Positions 27,630-36,580 of a stretch of DNA of 64,000 nucleotides are shown piece by piece. The DNA is from JAHHUA01 sp036635475. GTDB lineage: Bacteria > Bacillota > Clostridia > Oscillospirales > Ruminococcaceae. The position numbers and the translations under genes are program-made. How positions within the stretch are numbered: the first letter of the stretch is position 1; each line of letters opens with the position of its first letter. The stretch spans positions 5,352-69,351 of the forward strand of contig JAVWQH010000005.1 of assembly GCA_036635475.1 (NCBI GenBank). Reading direction: 5' to 3'. The notes beneath the pieces were generated by a model. The model was not told where the DNA came from. It made no database searches and saw only the letters and a list, made by a program, of their open reading frames with translations.

Positions 27630-27658
27630 TTGCTTTATTCCTATTAAAATAGTATAAT
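27630..27658 (+). promoter_or_regulatory. Sigma-A promoter of the DUF2500 gene
   Basis: TTGCTT (27630-27635), 17-base spacer, TATAAT (27653-27658). Confidence 0.75.
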
Positions 27659-27689
27659 AATCTTATCAAAAAGTATTGTGAGGAAAAGT

Positions 27690-28082
27690 ATGAATAGCTT
27701 TAGCTTTTTTGGTAATATTATGATGACGATTGTACCAATTATAGTTGTAATTGGCTTTATTTTAGTGTTTGTATCAATAATATCTCAGCTTGTTAGAAGT
27801 AGTAATGAAAACCATAAAAACAATAATTCCCCTATTTTGACAGTTGAAGCAAAAGTTGTTGCCAAAAGGGCAGATATACAACATTATAATCGCAATAATT
27901 CCAACGATAATTTTAATCATTCCACAACAACAACCAAATATTATGCAACCTTTGAATTTGAAAGTAAGGACAGAATGGAATTTCTTGTTCCCGAAAACGA
28001 ATATGGATATATAATTGAACAAGATATGGGCAAACTTAACTTTCAAGGGACAAGATTTTTGAGTTTTGAAAGAACAAAATAA
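27690..28082 (+). CDS. DUF2500 family membrane protein
   Basis: The 130-residue protein has one N-terminal membrane helix (IVPIIVVIGFILVFVSII) and a soluble beta-rich domain (TVEAKVVAKRADIQHY ... TTKYYATFEFES) characteristic of DUF2500, including the Asn/His-rich linker. The ATG at 27690 follows AGGAAAAG. The function is unknown. A radical SAM gene starts 31 bases downstream and may share the transcript. Confidence 0.8.
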   Translation: MNSFSFFGNIMMTIVPIIVVIGFILVFVSIISQLVRSSNENHKNNNSPILTVEAKVVAKRADIQHYNRNNSNDNFNHSTTTTKYYATFEFESKDRMEFLVPENEYGYIIEQDMGKLNFQGTRFLSFERTK

Positions 28083-28113
28083 TTTTATATTACTATTTAA
28101 TCAGGAGAAAATT

Positions 28114-29010
28114 ATGATTTTTTCAATGGAAAATTGTACGTTATGCCCAAGAAATTGTGGCGTTGACCGTACTAAGTCTTTGGGATTTTGCGGAATTGGG
28201 GACAAAATTAAAGTTGCAAGAGCAATGTTGCACAAGTGGGAAGAGCCTGTTATAAGCGGTAAAAACGGCTCGGGAACAGTTTTCTTTTCAGGGTGCAACT
28301 TAAAATGTTGTTTTTGCCAAAATGCAAAAATTTCAAAAGAATGTGTGGGAAAAGAACTCGGCATAAATGAACTGGCTGACTTATTTTTGCAATTGCAAGA
28401 TATGGGTGCGGAAAATATTAATTTGGTAACAGCCGGTCACTATTTGCTGCAAATTATAAATGCACTTGATATTGCAAAACCAAAATTACATATTCCGATT
28501 GTATATAATACAGGTAGCTACGAAAAAGTCGAAGCTATTAAAATGCTTGATGGCTACATTGATATTTATTTACCGGACTTAAAATATGTAAACTCGCAAA
28601 TGTCAAATAAATATTCCAACGCACCTGATTATTTTGAAGTTGCAATAAATGCTATAAAAGAGATGAAAAGGCAAGTTGGAAAAAACGTTTTTGATGAGCA
28701 AGGAATGATGAAAAACGGCATTATTATCCGACATTTGATTATGCCTATGGGATATAAGGACTCCATTGAGGTGCTGACAAGTATTGCTGACGAATTTCCT
28801 CTTGATGAGATTTTAGTTAGCATTATGAGCCAATATACACCCCAAGGAGAAAGTAAATATAAGGAACTTAATCGAAAAATTTATACTATTGAGTACGAAA
28901 AAGTCATAGCGAAAGCTAATGAACTTAAAATAAAGGGATTTATGCAGGAAAGAACTTCCGCAAAAAGCGATTTTACTCCTGAATTTTCCGATAAAGCAAT
29001 TCTTTTTTAG
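28114..29010 (+). CDS. PflX-like (COG1313) radical SAM protein
   Basis: The protein has 298 residues. An N-terminal CTLCPRNCGVDR Cys cluster and the VARAMLHKWEEPVISG signature are diagnostic of COG1313, followed by the radical SAM ligands in SGCNLKCCFCQN near residues 66-75. It is related to glycyl-radical activases but lacks evidence for that role, and its substrate is unknown. The ATG follows CAGGAGAAA. A link to the pflB gene 5 kb upstream would be speculative. Confidence 0.87.
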   Translation: MIFSMENCTLCPRNCGVDRTKSLGFCGIGDKIKVARAMLHKWEEPVISGKNGSGTVFFSGCNLKCCFCQNAKISKECVGKELGINELADLFLQLQDMGAENINLVTAGHYLLQIINALDIAKPKLHIPIVYNTGSYEKVEAIKMLDGYIDIYLPDLKYVNSQMSNKYSNAPDYFEVAINAIKEMKRQVGKNVFDEQGMMKNGIIIRHLIMPMGYKDSIEVLTSIADEFPLDEILVSIMSQYTPQGESKYKELNRKIYTIEYEKVIAKANELKIKGFMQERTSAKSDFTPEFSDKAILF

Positions 29011-29088
29011 CAAATACACCAAAAAATACGTTTTATTTTATGTATAATATACTGATGTAACAAAATTAATTTATATTAATTTAAACCA

Positions 29089-29117
29089 TTGAAATTTTAT
29101 GATGAATATTGTAAAAT
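29089..29117 (+). promoter_or_regulatory. Candidate sigma-A promoter of the purine operon leader
   Basis: TTGAAA (29089-29094), 17-base spacer, TAAAAT (29112-29117), giving a start near 29124, just ahead of the ribosome site of the small leader ORF. Confidence 0.65.
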
Positions 29118-29149
29118 TTAATTAGATAGTTTTTTATGGAGGCTGATGA

Positions 29150-29287
29150 ATGATACTCTCGAAATTGATGGGTTATAGTTTCTGTGAGCATTTAATGTCT
29201 AACAAGACAAATAATGCAAAATTTAATACTTATCCAATTCAAACACTGGGGGTTAGTGTGTCTTTTAACCATAAGAAATCGTCATAA
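29150..29287 (+). CDS. Candidate 45-residue leader peptide upstream of purE
   Basis: An ATG 7 bases after GGAGG (29138-29142) opens a 45-codon frame (MILSKLMGYSFCEHL...) ending in TAA just before a terminator. The good ribosome site, the promoter 30 bases upstream and the position in the purine leader support translation. The product resembles nothing I recognise and has no membrane helix. It could instead be a chance ORF inside a structured RNA; the sequence also allows a hairpin with GCATT/AATGC and GTCT/AGAC stems around 29188-29218. Confidence 0.42.
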   Translation: MILSKLMGYSFCEHLMSNKTNNAKFNTYPIQTLGVSVSFNHKKSS

Positions 29288-29301
29288 TAAACAATCATAG
29301 T

Positions 29302-29330
29302 AAAGTTGCGTTTTTTTTCGCAACTTTTTT
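29302..29330 (+). terminator. Intrinsic terminator in the purE leader
   Basis: 9-bp perfect stem AAAGTTGCG/CGCAACTTT with a T8 loop, followed by more Ts, 29 bases before purE. It must be bypassed for operon expression, which implies attenuation. No purine or ZTP aptamer is recognisable in the leader. Confidence 0.82.
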
Positions 29331-29358
29331 GTTTTTATAAAAAGTGGAGGTAAGAAAG

Positions 29359-29853
29359 ATGAAAAAACGTGTAGCAGTAATTATGGGTAGCGACAGCGAT
29401 TTGCCTGTTGTTAATCCGGCAATCGAACTATTGAAGGAACTTGGCATTGAGGTTACAGCGAAAGTTATGAGCGCTCACAGAACCCCTCATCAAGCTGCTG
29501 ATTTTGCGTCAAGTGCTAAGGAAAACGGCTTTGGAGCAATAATTGCCGCAGCGGGAAAAGCTGCACATCTAGCAGGAGTTTTAGCAGCACACACAACACT
29601 TCCTGTAATAGGTATTCCTGTTAAATCCTCAACTCTTGACGGACTTGATGCACTTTTGGCAACAGTTCAAATGCCTAAAGGAGTTCCTGTTGCAACAGTT
29701 GCAATTGACGGAGCTTATAATGCAGCATTGTTAGCAGTACAAATGATGGCGATTTATGATGATGATTTATCCGCAAAACTCAGTGATATGAAAGCTAAAA
29801 TGGAAGCAGAAGTTTTGGCTAAAGATGCAGCATTGCAAGAAAAGCTGAAATAG
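29359..29853 (+). CDS. purE: N5-carboxyaminoimidazole ribonucleotide mutase, class I PurE
   Basis: The 164-residue enzyme shifts the carboxyl group of N5-CAIR to give CAIR. The GSDSDLP loop near residue 10 and the catalytic SAHRTP motif near residue 39 are the class I signature. PurK is not in the window, although class I PurE normally partners it. The ATG follows GTGGAGG; an in-frame GTG at 29344 overlaps that site. It is first in the purine operon. Confidence 0.96.
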   Translation: MKKRVAVIMGSDSDLPVVNPAIELLKELGIEVTAKVMSAHRTPHQAADFASSAKENGFGAIIAAAGKAAHLAGVLAAHTTLPVIGIPVKSSTLDGLDALLATVQMPKGVPVATVAIDGAYNAALLAVQMMAIYDDDLSAKLSDMKAKMEAEVLAKDAALQEKLK

Positions 29854-29937
29854 GATTTTATTATTACATTATACATTAAAGTTTCAAACAGTAATTTATA
29901 AATAAAAAAATCTATAAAACGAAAGGCAGGACGACCT

Positions 29938-31359
29938 GTGTTAGATAATTTACACGAAGAATGTGGCGTTTTTGGAATATTCGATAAATCCGGAGAAACC
30001 GATGTAGCTTCAATGACTTATATGGCACTTTATGCCCTCCAACATAGAGGACAAGAAAGCTGTGGAATTGCCGTAAACGATGATGGAATTATTAGTTTAC
30101 ATCGAGATGTTGGACTTGTACCTGACGTTTTTAATCGCACAATACTCGACAAATTGGGCAAGGGAACAATAGCAATGGGTCATGTTCGCTATTCCAAGGC
30201 TGCTCAAGCTGATAGAGCAAATGCTCAGCCTCTTTTCATAAGACATGTTAAAGGCCCGATGGCAATTGGATATAATGGTGCATTGACAAATGGGGCAGAA
30301 CTACGCCACGAATTAGAGTTGACAGGTGCAATTTTTCATACAACAAATGATGCTGAAGTAATAGCTTACAAAATTTCAAAGGCAAGACTTGAAAGTAAAT
30401 CCATTGAAGAATCAATCGAAAAAGCAATGTATGAATTAAAAGGTGCTTATTCAATTATTGCGATGTCGCCTAAAAAGCTGATTGCGGCAAGAGATGAAAA
30501 CGGAATAAGACCACTTTGCTTAGGAAAGCTTAATGACGCATATGTTTTTGCTTCTGAAAGCTGTGCATTTGATACAATCGGTGCAACATTCATAAGAGAT
30601 GTTAAACCGGGTGAGATAATTGTTATTGATGAAAACGGAATGAGAACAATCGAAACTCATTGTGGCAAAAAGGGCAATTTATGCGTTTTTGAATATGTTT
30701 ATTTTGCAAGACCTGACTCAGTAATTGAGGGTTCAAGTGTACACGAGGCAAGACTTCGTGCAGGAGCATTTCTTGCTAAGGCTGCACCAGTTGAAGCTGA
30801 TGTTGTAATTGGAGTTCCCGATTCTGGACTAGATTGTGCGTTGGGATATGCAAGAGAATCTGGAATAGCATATGGTGTAGGTTTTATCAAAAACAGATAT
30901 GTTGGAAGAACTTTCATTCAACCAACTCAAGCACAACGTTTAAATGCTGTAAGAATTAAGCTTAATGTTTTGGCTGCAACAGTTAAAGGCAAGAGGGTTG
31001 TTTTACTCGACGATTCAATTGTTCGTGGAACAACAAGTGCAAGAATTGTTAATCTTTTGAGAGAAGCCGGTGCAACTGAAGTTCACGTAAGAATTTCTTC
31101 TCCACCATTTATAAATCCTTGTTATTTTGGAACAGATGTTGACAGCAAAGAAAATTTAATTGCTTGTAGAATGTCAATCGAGGAAATAGGCAAGGAAATC
31201 GGTGCAGACACAATAGCATTTTTGTCCATCGAGGATATGAAAAAAGTCCCAGGAATTGATGATATCGACTTTTGCGTTGGCTGTTTTACAGGAGAATATC
31301 CTGTGCCGATAGCTTGCCAAGAATGTCACGACAAATATTCTTGTAAAATCAAAAAATAA
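29938..31359 (+). CDS. purF: Amidophosphoribosyltransferase
   Basis: PurF (473 residues) makes phosphoribosylamine from PRPP and glutamine, the committed step. The protein starts at GTG with an eight-residue propeptide before the catalytic Cys9 (HEECGVFG). The PRPP loop VVLLDDSIVRGTTS and Cys residues near the C-terminus (CVGCFTGEYPVPIACQEC) show the oxygen-sensitive [4Fe-4S] type found in Bacillus, suited to an anaerobe. Confidence 0.97.
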   Translation: MLDNLHEECGVFGIFDKSGETDVASMTYMALYALQHRGQESCGIAVNDDGIISLHRDVGLVPDVFNRTILDKLGKGTIAMGHVRYSKAAQADRANAQPLFIRHVKGPMAIGYNGALTNGAELRHELELTGAIFHTTNDAEVIAYKISKARLESKSIEESIEKAMYELKGAYSIIAMSPKKLIAARDENGIRPLCLGKLNDAYVFASESCAFDTIGATFIRDVKPGEIIVIDENGMRTIETHCGKKGNLCVFEYVYFARPDSVIEGSSVHEARLRAGAFLAKAAPVEADVVIGVPDSGLDCALGYARESGIAYGVGFIKNRYVGRTFIQPTQAQRLNAVRIKLNVLAATVKGKRVVLLDDSIVRGTTSARIVNLLREAGATEVHVRISSPPFINPCYFGTDVDSKENLIACRMSIEEIGKEIGADTIAFLSIEDMKKVPGIDDIDFCVGCFTGEYPVPIACQECHDKYSCKIKK

Positions 31360-31452
31360 TTACAAAATTAAATCGGAAATAATATTATTAAATTCACCGA
31401 TTTACAATAGCTAAAATAAATCAAGCCTTATCGGCGGAATGGAAGGTAAGTT

Positions 31453-32493
31453 ATGAAAGAAAGTTTTAGTAATAGTTATAAGGAAGCAGGCGTTGACGTA
31501 ACAGCAGGTTACAAAGCAGTTGAATTGATGAAATCCCATGTTGCAAGAACAATGACATCTGGAGTTCTAAGTGGAATTGGCGGATTTGGCGGAGCATTTG
31601 AACTTGATTTAGAGGGAATAACAAAGCCTGTTTTAGTTTCCGGAACTGATGGAGTTGGAACAAAACTAAAACTTGCTTTCCTTTTAGATAAACACGATAC
31701 AATTGGTATTGACTGCGTTGCAATGTGCGTTAATGACATTATTTGCTGTGGTGCAAAGCCATTGCTATTCCTCGATTATATTGCATTGGGAAAAAATGTT
31801 CCCGAAAAAGTTGCTGATATAGTTAAGGGAGTAGCTGACGGCTGCGTTGAAACAGGCTGTGCATTAATTGGCGGCGAAACAGCAGAAATGCCTGGATTTT
31901 ATCCAATAGATGAATATGACGTTGCAGGATTTAGTGTTGGTGTTGTTGACAAAAACAAAATGATTAATCCTGAAAATGTTGAAGTTGGAGATGTTATGAT
32001 TGCATTGCCTTCTTCGGGAGTACATTCAAACGGATTTTCACTTGTAAGAAAAGTATTTAACCTTGAAAAAGAGCCTCAAAATGTTTTCAACAAAGTTTTG
32101 GGTTCAACACTGGGAGAGGTTTTGCTAACACCAACAAAGCTTTATGTAAAGCCAATTCTTGAACTTATTTCAAAAATTAATGTAAAGTCCATTGTTCACA
32201 TCACAGGGGGAGGTTTTTACGAAAATATTCCTCGTGCATTGAATGACAGAACAAAGGCAGTTGTAGATAAAAACAAGGTTCGTGTTCTTGAAATATTTGA
32301 TTTAATCGCTAAAACAGGAAATATTCCTGAAAGAGATATGTACAACACATTCAATATGGGCGTTGGTATGATTACAATTGTTTCAAAAAATGATGCTGAG
32401 CAGGCTCTTAAAATATTAAAGGCTCAAGGTCAAGATGCCTATATCATTGGAGAAATTGAGCAAGGCAACAATGAAATTGAAATTGTTGGCTAG
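31453..32493 (+). CDS. purM: Phosphoribosylformylglycinamidine cyclo-ligase
   Basis: The 346-residue AIR synthetase belongs to the PurM/PurL/SelD fold. Conserved elements include the start YKEAGVDVTAGYKAV, GTDGVGTKLKLAF, the GGETAEMPG motif and HITGGGFYENIPR. It uses ATP to close the imidazole ring. It stands third in the operon; purL and purC, which flank its step, are missing from this operon. Confidence 0.97.
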   Translation: MKESFSNSYKEAGVDVTAGYKAVELMKSHVARTMTSGVLSGIGGFGGAFELDLEGITKPVLVSGTDGVGTKLKLAFLLDKHDTIGIDCVAMCVNDIICCGAKPLLFLDYIALGKNVPEKVADIVKGVADGCVETGCALIGGETAEMPGFYPIDEYDVAGFSVGVVDKNKMINPENVEVGDVMIALPSSGVHSNGFSLVRKVFNLEKEPQNVFNKVLGSTLGEVLLTPTKLYVKPILELISKINVKSIVHITGGGFYENIPRALNDRTKAVVDKNKVRVLEIFDLIAKTGNIPERDMYNTFNMGVGMITIVSKNDAEQALKILKAQGQDAYIIGEIEQGNNEIEIVG

Positions 32494-32522
32494 TCAATAT
32501 TGAAAGAGGGACAGAAATCATA

Positions 32523-33170
32523 ATGGTTAAAATAGCTGTGCTTGTATCGGGCGGAGGGACAAACCTTCAAGCTCTTATTGATAAGGAAAATGCGGGGGAA
32601 TTGGGACTTGCAAAAATCGAACTTGTAATAGCCTCCAATAGAAAAGCCTATGCTCTTGAACGTGCTGAAAAAGCCAATATTAAAACTGCTGTTGTGAGCC
32701 GTAAAGAATGTGAAGACAGCAAGGAATTTGACACAAAAATCTTGAAACATCTGAAAGATAATGGCATTGAACTTGTTGTTCTTGCAGGCTTTTTAAGTAT
32801 TCTCGGAAAAGATATTATCAATGAATATCAAGACCGAATAATCAATATTCACCCATCATTAATCCCATCATTTTGTGGAAGTGGTTTCTATGGATTAAAA
32901 GTACACGAAGCGGCTCTTACATATGGAGTTAAAGTTACAGGGGCAACTGTGCATTATGTTAATGAAATCCCAGATGGAGGAAATATAATATTGCAGAAGG
33001 CTGTTTATGTTGAGCCGAATGATACTGCCGAAACCTTGCAAAGACGAGTTATGGAGCAAGCTGAGTGGGAAATTTTGCCTAAAGCTACTGCAATGGTTTG
33101 TGAAATTATCGAAAAAAACAGAGAAATATCACAACAAAATAATTCTAATAAATCCTCAAAACCGCTTTAA
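32523..33170 (+). CDS. purN: Phosphoribosylglycinamide formyltransferase
   Basis: The enzyme (215 residues) uses 10-formyl-THF to formylate GAR. Visible are the start AVLVSGGGTNLQALID, the catalytic NIHPSLIPSF segment (Asn and His) and GATVHYVNEIPDGG containing the third catalytic region. It is 29 bases downstream of purM. A slightly long C-terminus (NNSNKSSKPL) has low complexity. Confidence 0.96.
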   Translation: MVKIAVLVSGGGTNLQALIDKENAGELGLAKIELVIASNRKAYALERAEKANIKTAVVSRKECEDSKEFDTKILKHLKDNGIELVVLAGFLSILGKDIINEYQDRIINIHPSLIPSFCGSGFYGLKVHEAALTYGVKVTGATVHYVNEIPDGGNIILQKAVYVEPNDTAETLQRRVMEQAEWEILPKATAMVCEIIEKNREISQQNNSNKSSKPL

Positions 33171-33218
33171 ATCGCTGCTTGTGCATTAACATATTATTTT
33201 CAAGAAAGGAATATTAAT

Positions 33219-33920
33219 ATGAATATGATTAAAATTTCCGATGAATTAAAAGGAAATACATATCCGGGAAGAGGCATTATTATTGGCAAGAGTGCTGACG
33301 GAGAAAATGCTGTTATGGCGTATTTTATAATGGGACGTAGTGTGAACAGCCGCAACAGAGTTTTTGTGAAAGACGGACAAGGGATAAAAACTCAAGCATA
33401 TGACCCAAGTAAGCTAACTGACCCGTCACTTATTATATATTCACCTGTTCGAGTTTTAGGCGACACAACAATAGTTACAAATGGTGACCAAACTGACACA
33501 GTATACGATATGATGTCTAGGGGAATATCATTTGAAGATGCGTTAAGAACAAGAGAATTTGAGCCAGATGAACCTAATTTTACACCGAGAATTTCGGGTA
33601 TGCTAAATGGATTTGACTATAAGCTATCAATTCTTAAAAGTGCAAACGGAAATCCTAATTCTCACCAACGTTATTTCTTCGATTACACCTCACCATTAGC
33701 GGGAGAGGGACATTTTATTCATACATATAAATGTGACGGCAATCCAATCCCATCATTCGAGGGCGAGCCAACTCTTGTTGCACTTAATGGCAATATAGAT
33801 GATTTTACAAGGGAAATTTGGGAAAGCCTTAATGCTGACAATAAAGTTTCGCTTTTCACAAGATTCATTAATATTGCAACAGGCGATGTTGAAACAAGAA
33901 TTATTAATAAAAATTGCTAA
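33219..33920 (+). CDS. IMP cyclohydrolase, PurO-type (PF07826)
   Basis: This 233-residue protein matches the stand-alone archaeal-like IMP cyclohydrolase that closes FAICAR to IMP, rather than the PurH N-terminal domain. The opening GNTYPGRGIIIG and MGRSVNSRNRVF are family hallmarks. It is followed directly by a separate AICAR transformylase, so the two reactions of bifunctional PurH are split between two genes. An AAAGGA ribosome site precedes the ATG. Confidence 0.9.
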   Translation: MNMIKISDELKGNTYPGRGIIIGKSADGENAVMAYFIMGRSVNSRNRVFVKDGQGIKTQAYDPSKLTDPSLIIYSPVRVLGDTTIVTNGDQTDTVYDMMSRGISFEDALRTREFEPDEPNFTPRISGMLNGFDYKLSILKSANGNPNSHQRYFFDYTSPLAGEGHFIHTYKCDGNPIPSFEGEPTLVALNGNIDDFTREIWESLNADNKVSLFTRFINIATGDVETRIINKNC

Positions 33921-33974
33921 TAATCCTAATCGGTTAGCAACAAAGATAGTTGTAAATTGAAAGGAATGATGAAA

Positions 33975-35150
33975 ATGTCTAAAGAATTAGAATTGAAATA
34001 TGGCTGTAATCCCAATCAAAAACCATCAAGAATATTTGTTGAAAATGGTGAATTGCCAATTGAAGTTTTGAATGGTAGACCGGGTTATATCAACTTTATG
34101 GACGCATTCAACAGTTGGCAACTCGTAAAAGAACTTAAACAAGCAACAGGACTTCCTGCTGCTGCATCTTTTAAGCATGTTAGCCCAGCAGGTGCTGCTG
34201 TTGGAAAACCCCTTTCTGATACACTGAAAAAGATATATTTTGTAGATGACCTTGAACTTTCTCCACTAGCTTGTGCATATGCAAGAGCCAGAGGTGCTGA
34301 CAGAATGTCATCATACGGAGATTTTGTCGCACTTTCTGATATTTGTGACATTCAAACAGCAAAAATGATATCTCGTGAAGTTTCTGATGGTGTAATTGCT
34401 CCAGATTATACAGAAGAGGCACTTGAACTGCTTAAAACCAAAAGAAAAGGCTCTTATAATGTCATAAAAATTGATGAAAATTATATTCCAGAAGCAATTG
34501 AACGCAGAAAAATTTTCGGAATTACATTTGAACAGGGCAGAAATAACCTTGCAATAACAGAAGAAATGTTGCAAAATGTAATAACAGACAACAAAGAAAT
34601 TCCTGAAAATGCTAAAATTGACTTGCTTATTTCTTTGATTACACTGAAATATACACAATCAAATTCAGTTTGCTACGTAAAAGATGGACAAGCAATCGGA
34701 ATTGGTGCAGGACAACAGTCAAGAATTCATTGTACACGTCTTGCCGGAAATAAAGCTGACATATGGTTTTTACGTCAACATCAAAAGGTTCTCGACTTGC
34801 CATTTAAAACAGGAATTAAAAGAGCAGACAGAGATAACACAATTGATGTATATATTTCTGACGATTATATGGACGTATTGGCTGACGGCGTGTGGGAAAA
34901 TTTCTTCACAACAAAGCCTGAACCATTAACAAGAGAAGAAAAAAGCAAATGGATTAGCACATTGACAGGTGTTTCACTGGGTTCTGATGCGTTCTTCCCG
35001 TTTGGCGATAATATTGAACGTGCTCACAGAACAGGTGTTTCCTATATAGCTCAGCCTGGTGGTTCAATTCGTGACGATAACGTTATTGAAACTTGCAATA
35101 AATACAATATTGCTATGGCATTTACAGGTATTCGTTTATTCCATCACTAA
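33975..35150 (+). CDS. AICAR formyltransferase, stand-alone
   Basis: The 391-residue protein is the AICAR transformylase half of PurH without its cyclohydrolase domain. It starts LELKYGCNPNQKPSRI, has the catalytic SFKHVSPAGAAVG (Lys-His) motif near residue 63, and ends with IAQPGGSIRDDNVIE. It uses 10-formyl-THF; its failure produces the ZMP/ZTP sensed by the riboswitch at 21.0 kb. Of several in-frame starts I take the ATG at 33975, about ten bases after AAAGGA. Confidence 0.93.
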   Translation: MSKELELKYGCNPNQKPSRIFVENGELPIEVLNGRPGYINFMDAFNSWQLVKELKQATGLPAAASFKHVSPAGAAVGKPLSDTLKKIYFVDDLELSPLACAYARARGADRMSSYGDFVALSDICDIQTAKMISREVSDGVIAPDYTEEALELLKTKRKGSYNVIKIDENYIPEAIERRKIFGITFEQGRNNLAITEEMLQNVITDNKEIPENAKIDLLISLITLKYTQSNSVCYVKDGQAIGIGAGQQSRIHCTRLAGNKADIWFLRQHQKVLDLPFKTGIKRADRDNTIDVYISDDYMDVLADGVWENFFTTKPEPLTREEKSKWISTLTGVSLGSDAFFPFGDNIERAHRTGVSYIAQPGGSIRDDNVIETCNKYNIAMAFTGIRLFHH

Positions 35151-35186
35151 TTTTTGATTACAATTAAAATAAAAAGTCGAAAGGTA

Positions 35187-36464
35187 GTGAGAAAAATTAA
35201 AATATTAGTAGTAGGATCGGGCGGAAGAGAACACGCAATTATAAAAAAGCTCAAAGAAAGCAAAAGAAATCCCGAGATTTTCGCTTGCCCAGGAAATGGT
35301 GGAATATCAAAGGACGCAACTTGTGTTGATATTGGTGCGAAAGATATTGATGGTGTTGTAAAATTCTCAAAGGAAAATGCAATTGATTTAGTAGTTGTTG
35401 CTCCAGATGACCCACTTGTTTTGGGAATGGTTGATGCACTTGAAAAAGAGCATATAATGACATTCGGGCCAAACAAAGCCGCCGCAATAATAGAGGGCAG
35501 CAAGGTCTTTTCAAAGAGCCTTATGAAAAAATACAATATTCCAACAGCAGCTTATGAAGTGTTTGACAATCAAGAAAACGCTATTGCATACATTGAAAAG
35601 CAAAATGAGTATCCTGTTGTTATAAAAGCTGATGGATTAGCATTGGGAAAAGGCGTTATTATAGCTGAAAACCATATTGATGCAGTTAATGCGGTTAAAT
35701 CAATAATGGAAGATAAAGCCTTTGGCGAAAGCGGAAATCAGATTGTTATCGAAGAATTTTTGACAGGACCAGAGGTTTCTGTTCTTGCATTTACTGACGG
35801 AAAAACGGTTAAACCAATGGTATCTTCAATGGATCACAAACGTGCTTTTGATGGAGATTGTGGCTTAAACACTGGCGGTATGGGTACTATTGCACCAAAC
35901 CCTTGTTACAAAGTTGAATACCAGACTGAAGCTATGGAAAAGATTTTTTTGCCCACAATTAATGCAATGTCAAAAGAGGGAAGAGCCTTTAAAGGTTGTT
36001 TGTATTTTGGCTTGATGTTGACACCGAAAGGGCCATATGTAATCGAGTATAATTGTCGCTTTGGTGACCCAGAAACTCAAGTCGTTTTGCCACTTCTCAA
36101 GACAGATTTTATTGATATTATTGAAGCAATTTATAATGAAGAACTCGATAAAATCAATATTGAATGGGATAATAATTTTGCGGCTTGCGTAATTTTGGCA
36201 AGTGGCGGTTACCCACAAAGCTACAAAAAAGGCTTGGAAATCAGCGGACTTAATCCAGAGGGAAACCTTGATGGTGTCACTGTTTACCACGCAGGTACAA
36301 AGCTTGTTGACGACAAATTTTTCACTAATGGCGGACGTGTTTTAGGAGTTACTGCAATAGGGGATACGCTGAAAAATGCCCTTGCTAAATCCTATGAAGC
36401 TTGCCAAAAAATCGGCTGGGAAAACGTTCACTACAGAAAAGATATCGGACACAGAGCATTGTAA
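35187..36464 (+). CDS. purD: Phosphoribosylamine-glycine ligase
   Basis: The ATP-grasp enzyme (about 425 residues) joins glycine to phosphoribosylamine. KILVVGSGGREHAI at the start, the KADGLALGKGV ATP loop, and GGMGTIAPNP are present. The start codon is odd: the usual first Met position (before KILVVG) is an ATT at 35196, which is 11 bases after AAAGG; a GTG at 35187 lies only two bases after it. I list the GTG; a TTG at 35154 has no ribosome site. It ends the purine operon. Confidence 0.92.
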   Translation: MRKIKILVVGSGGREHAIIKKLKESKRNPEIFACPGNGGISKDATCVDIGAKDIDGVVKFSKENAIDLVVVAPDDPLVLGMVDALEKEHIMTFGPNKAAAIIEGSKVFSKSLMKKYNIPTAAYEVFDNQENAIAYIEKQNEYPVVIKADGLALGKGVIIAENHIDAVNAVKSIMEDKAFGESGNQIVIEEFLTGPEVSVLAFTDGKTVKPMVSSMDHKRAFDGDCGLNTGGMGTIAPNPCYKVEYQTEAMEKIFLPTINAMSKEGRAFKGCLYFGLMLTPKGPYVIEYNCRFGDPETQVVLPLLKTDFIDIIEAIYNEELDKINIEWDNNFAACVILASGGYPQSYKKGLEISGLNPEGNLDGVTVYHAGTKLVDDKFFTNGGRVLGVTAIGDTLKNALAKSYEACQKIGWENVHYRKDIGHRAL

Positions 36465-36495
36465 ATGTCTTAAATATTAACCAATTATTATATTG

Positions 36496-36548
36496 AAAAG
36501 AGCATTCAGAAAATCCTTTAAACGGAAATTCTAAATGCTCTTTTTTTT
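36496..36548. terminator. Terminator of the purine operon
   Basis: AAAAGAGCATT/AATGCTCTTTT with an inner AGAAA/TTTCT extension, then TTTT; likely works on both strands for the convergent M24 gene. Confidence 0.87.
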
Positions 36549-36580
36549 AATTCAGCGGAAAAAGTTTATGTCAGAACTAA

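Noticed and set aside
28114..29010. Pyruvate formate-lyase activating enzyme (PflA)
   Set aside because: The N-terminal CTLCPRNCG cluster and LHKWEEP signature place it in the PflX/COG1313 group, and it is not adjacent to pflB.
29124..29330. Guanine/adenine, PRPP or ZTP riboswitch before purE
   Set aside because: None of the invariant loop or junction sequences of these aptamers can be found; the ZTP core GCCGACCG...CTGGGC occurs only before pflB.
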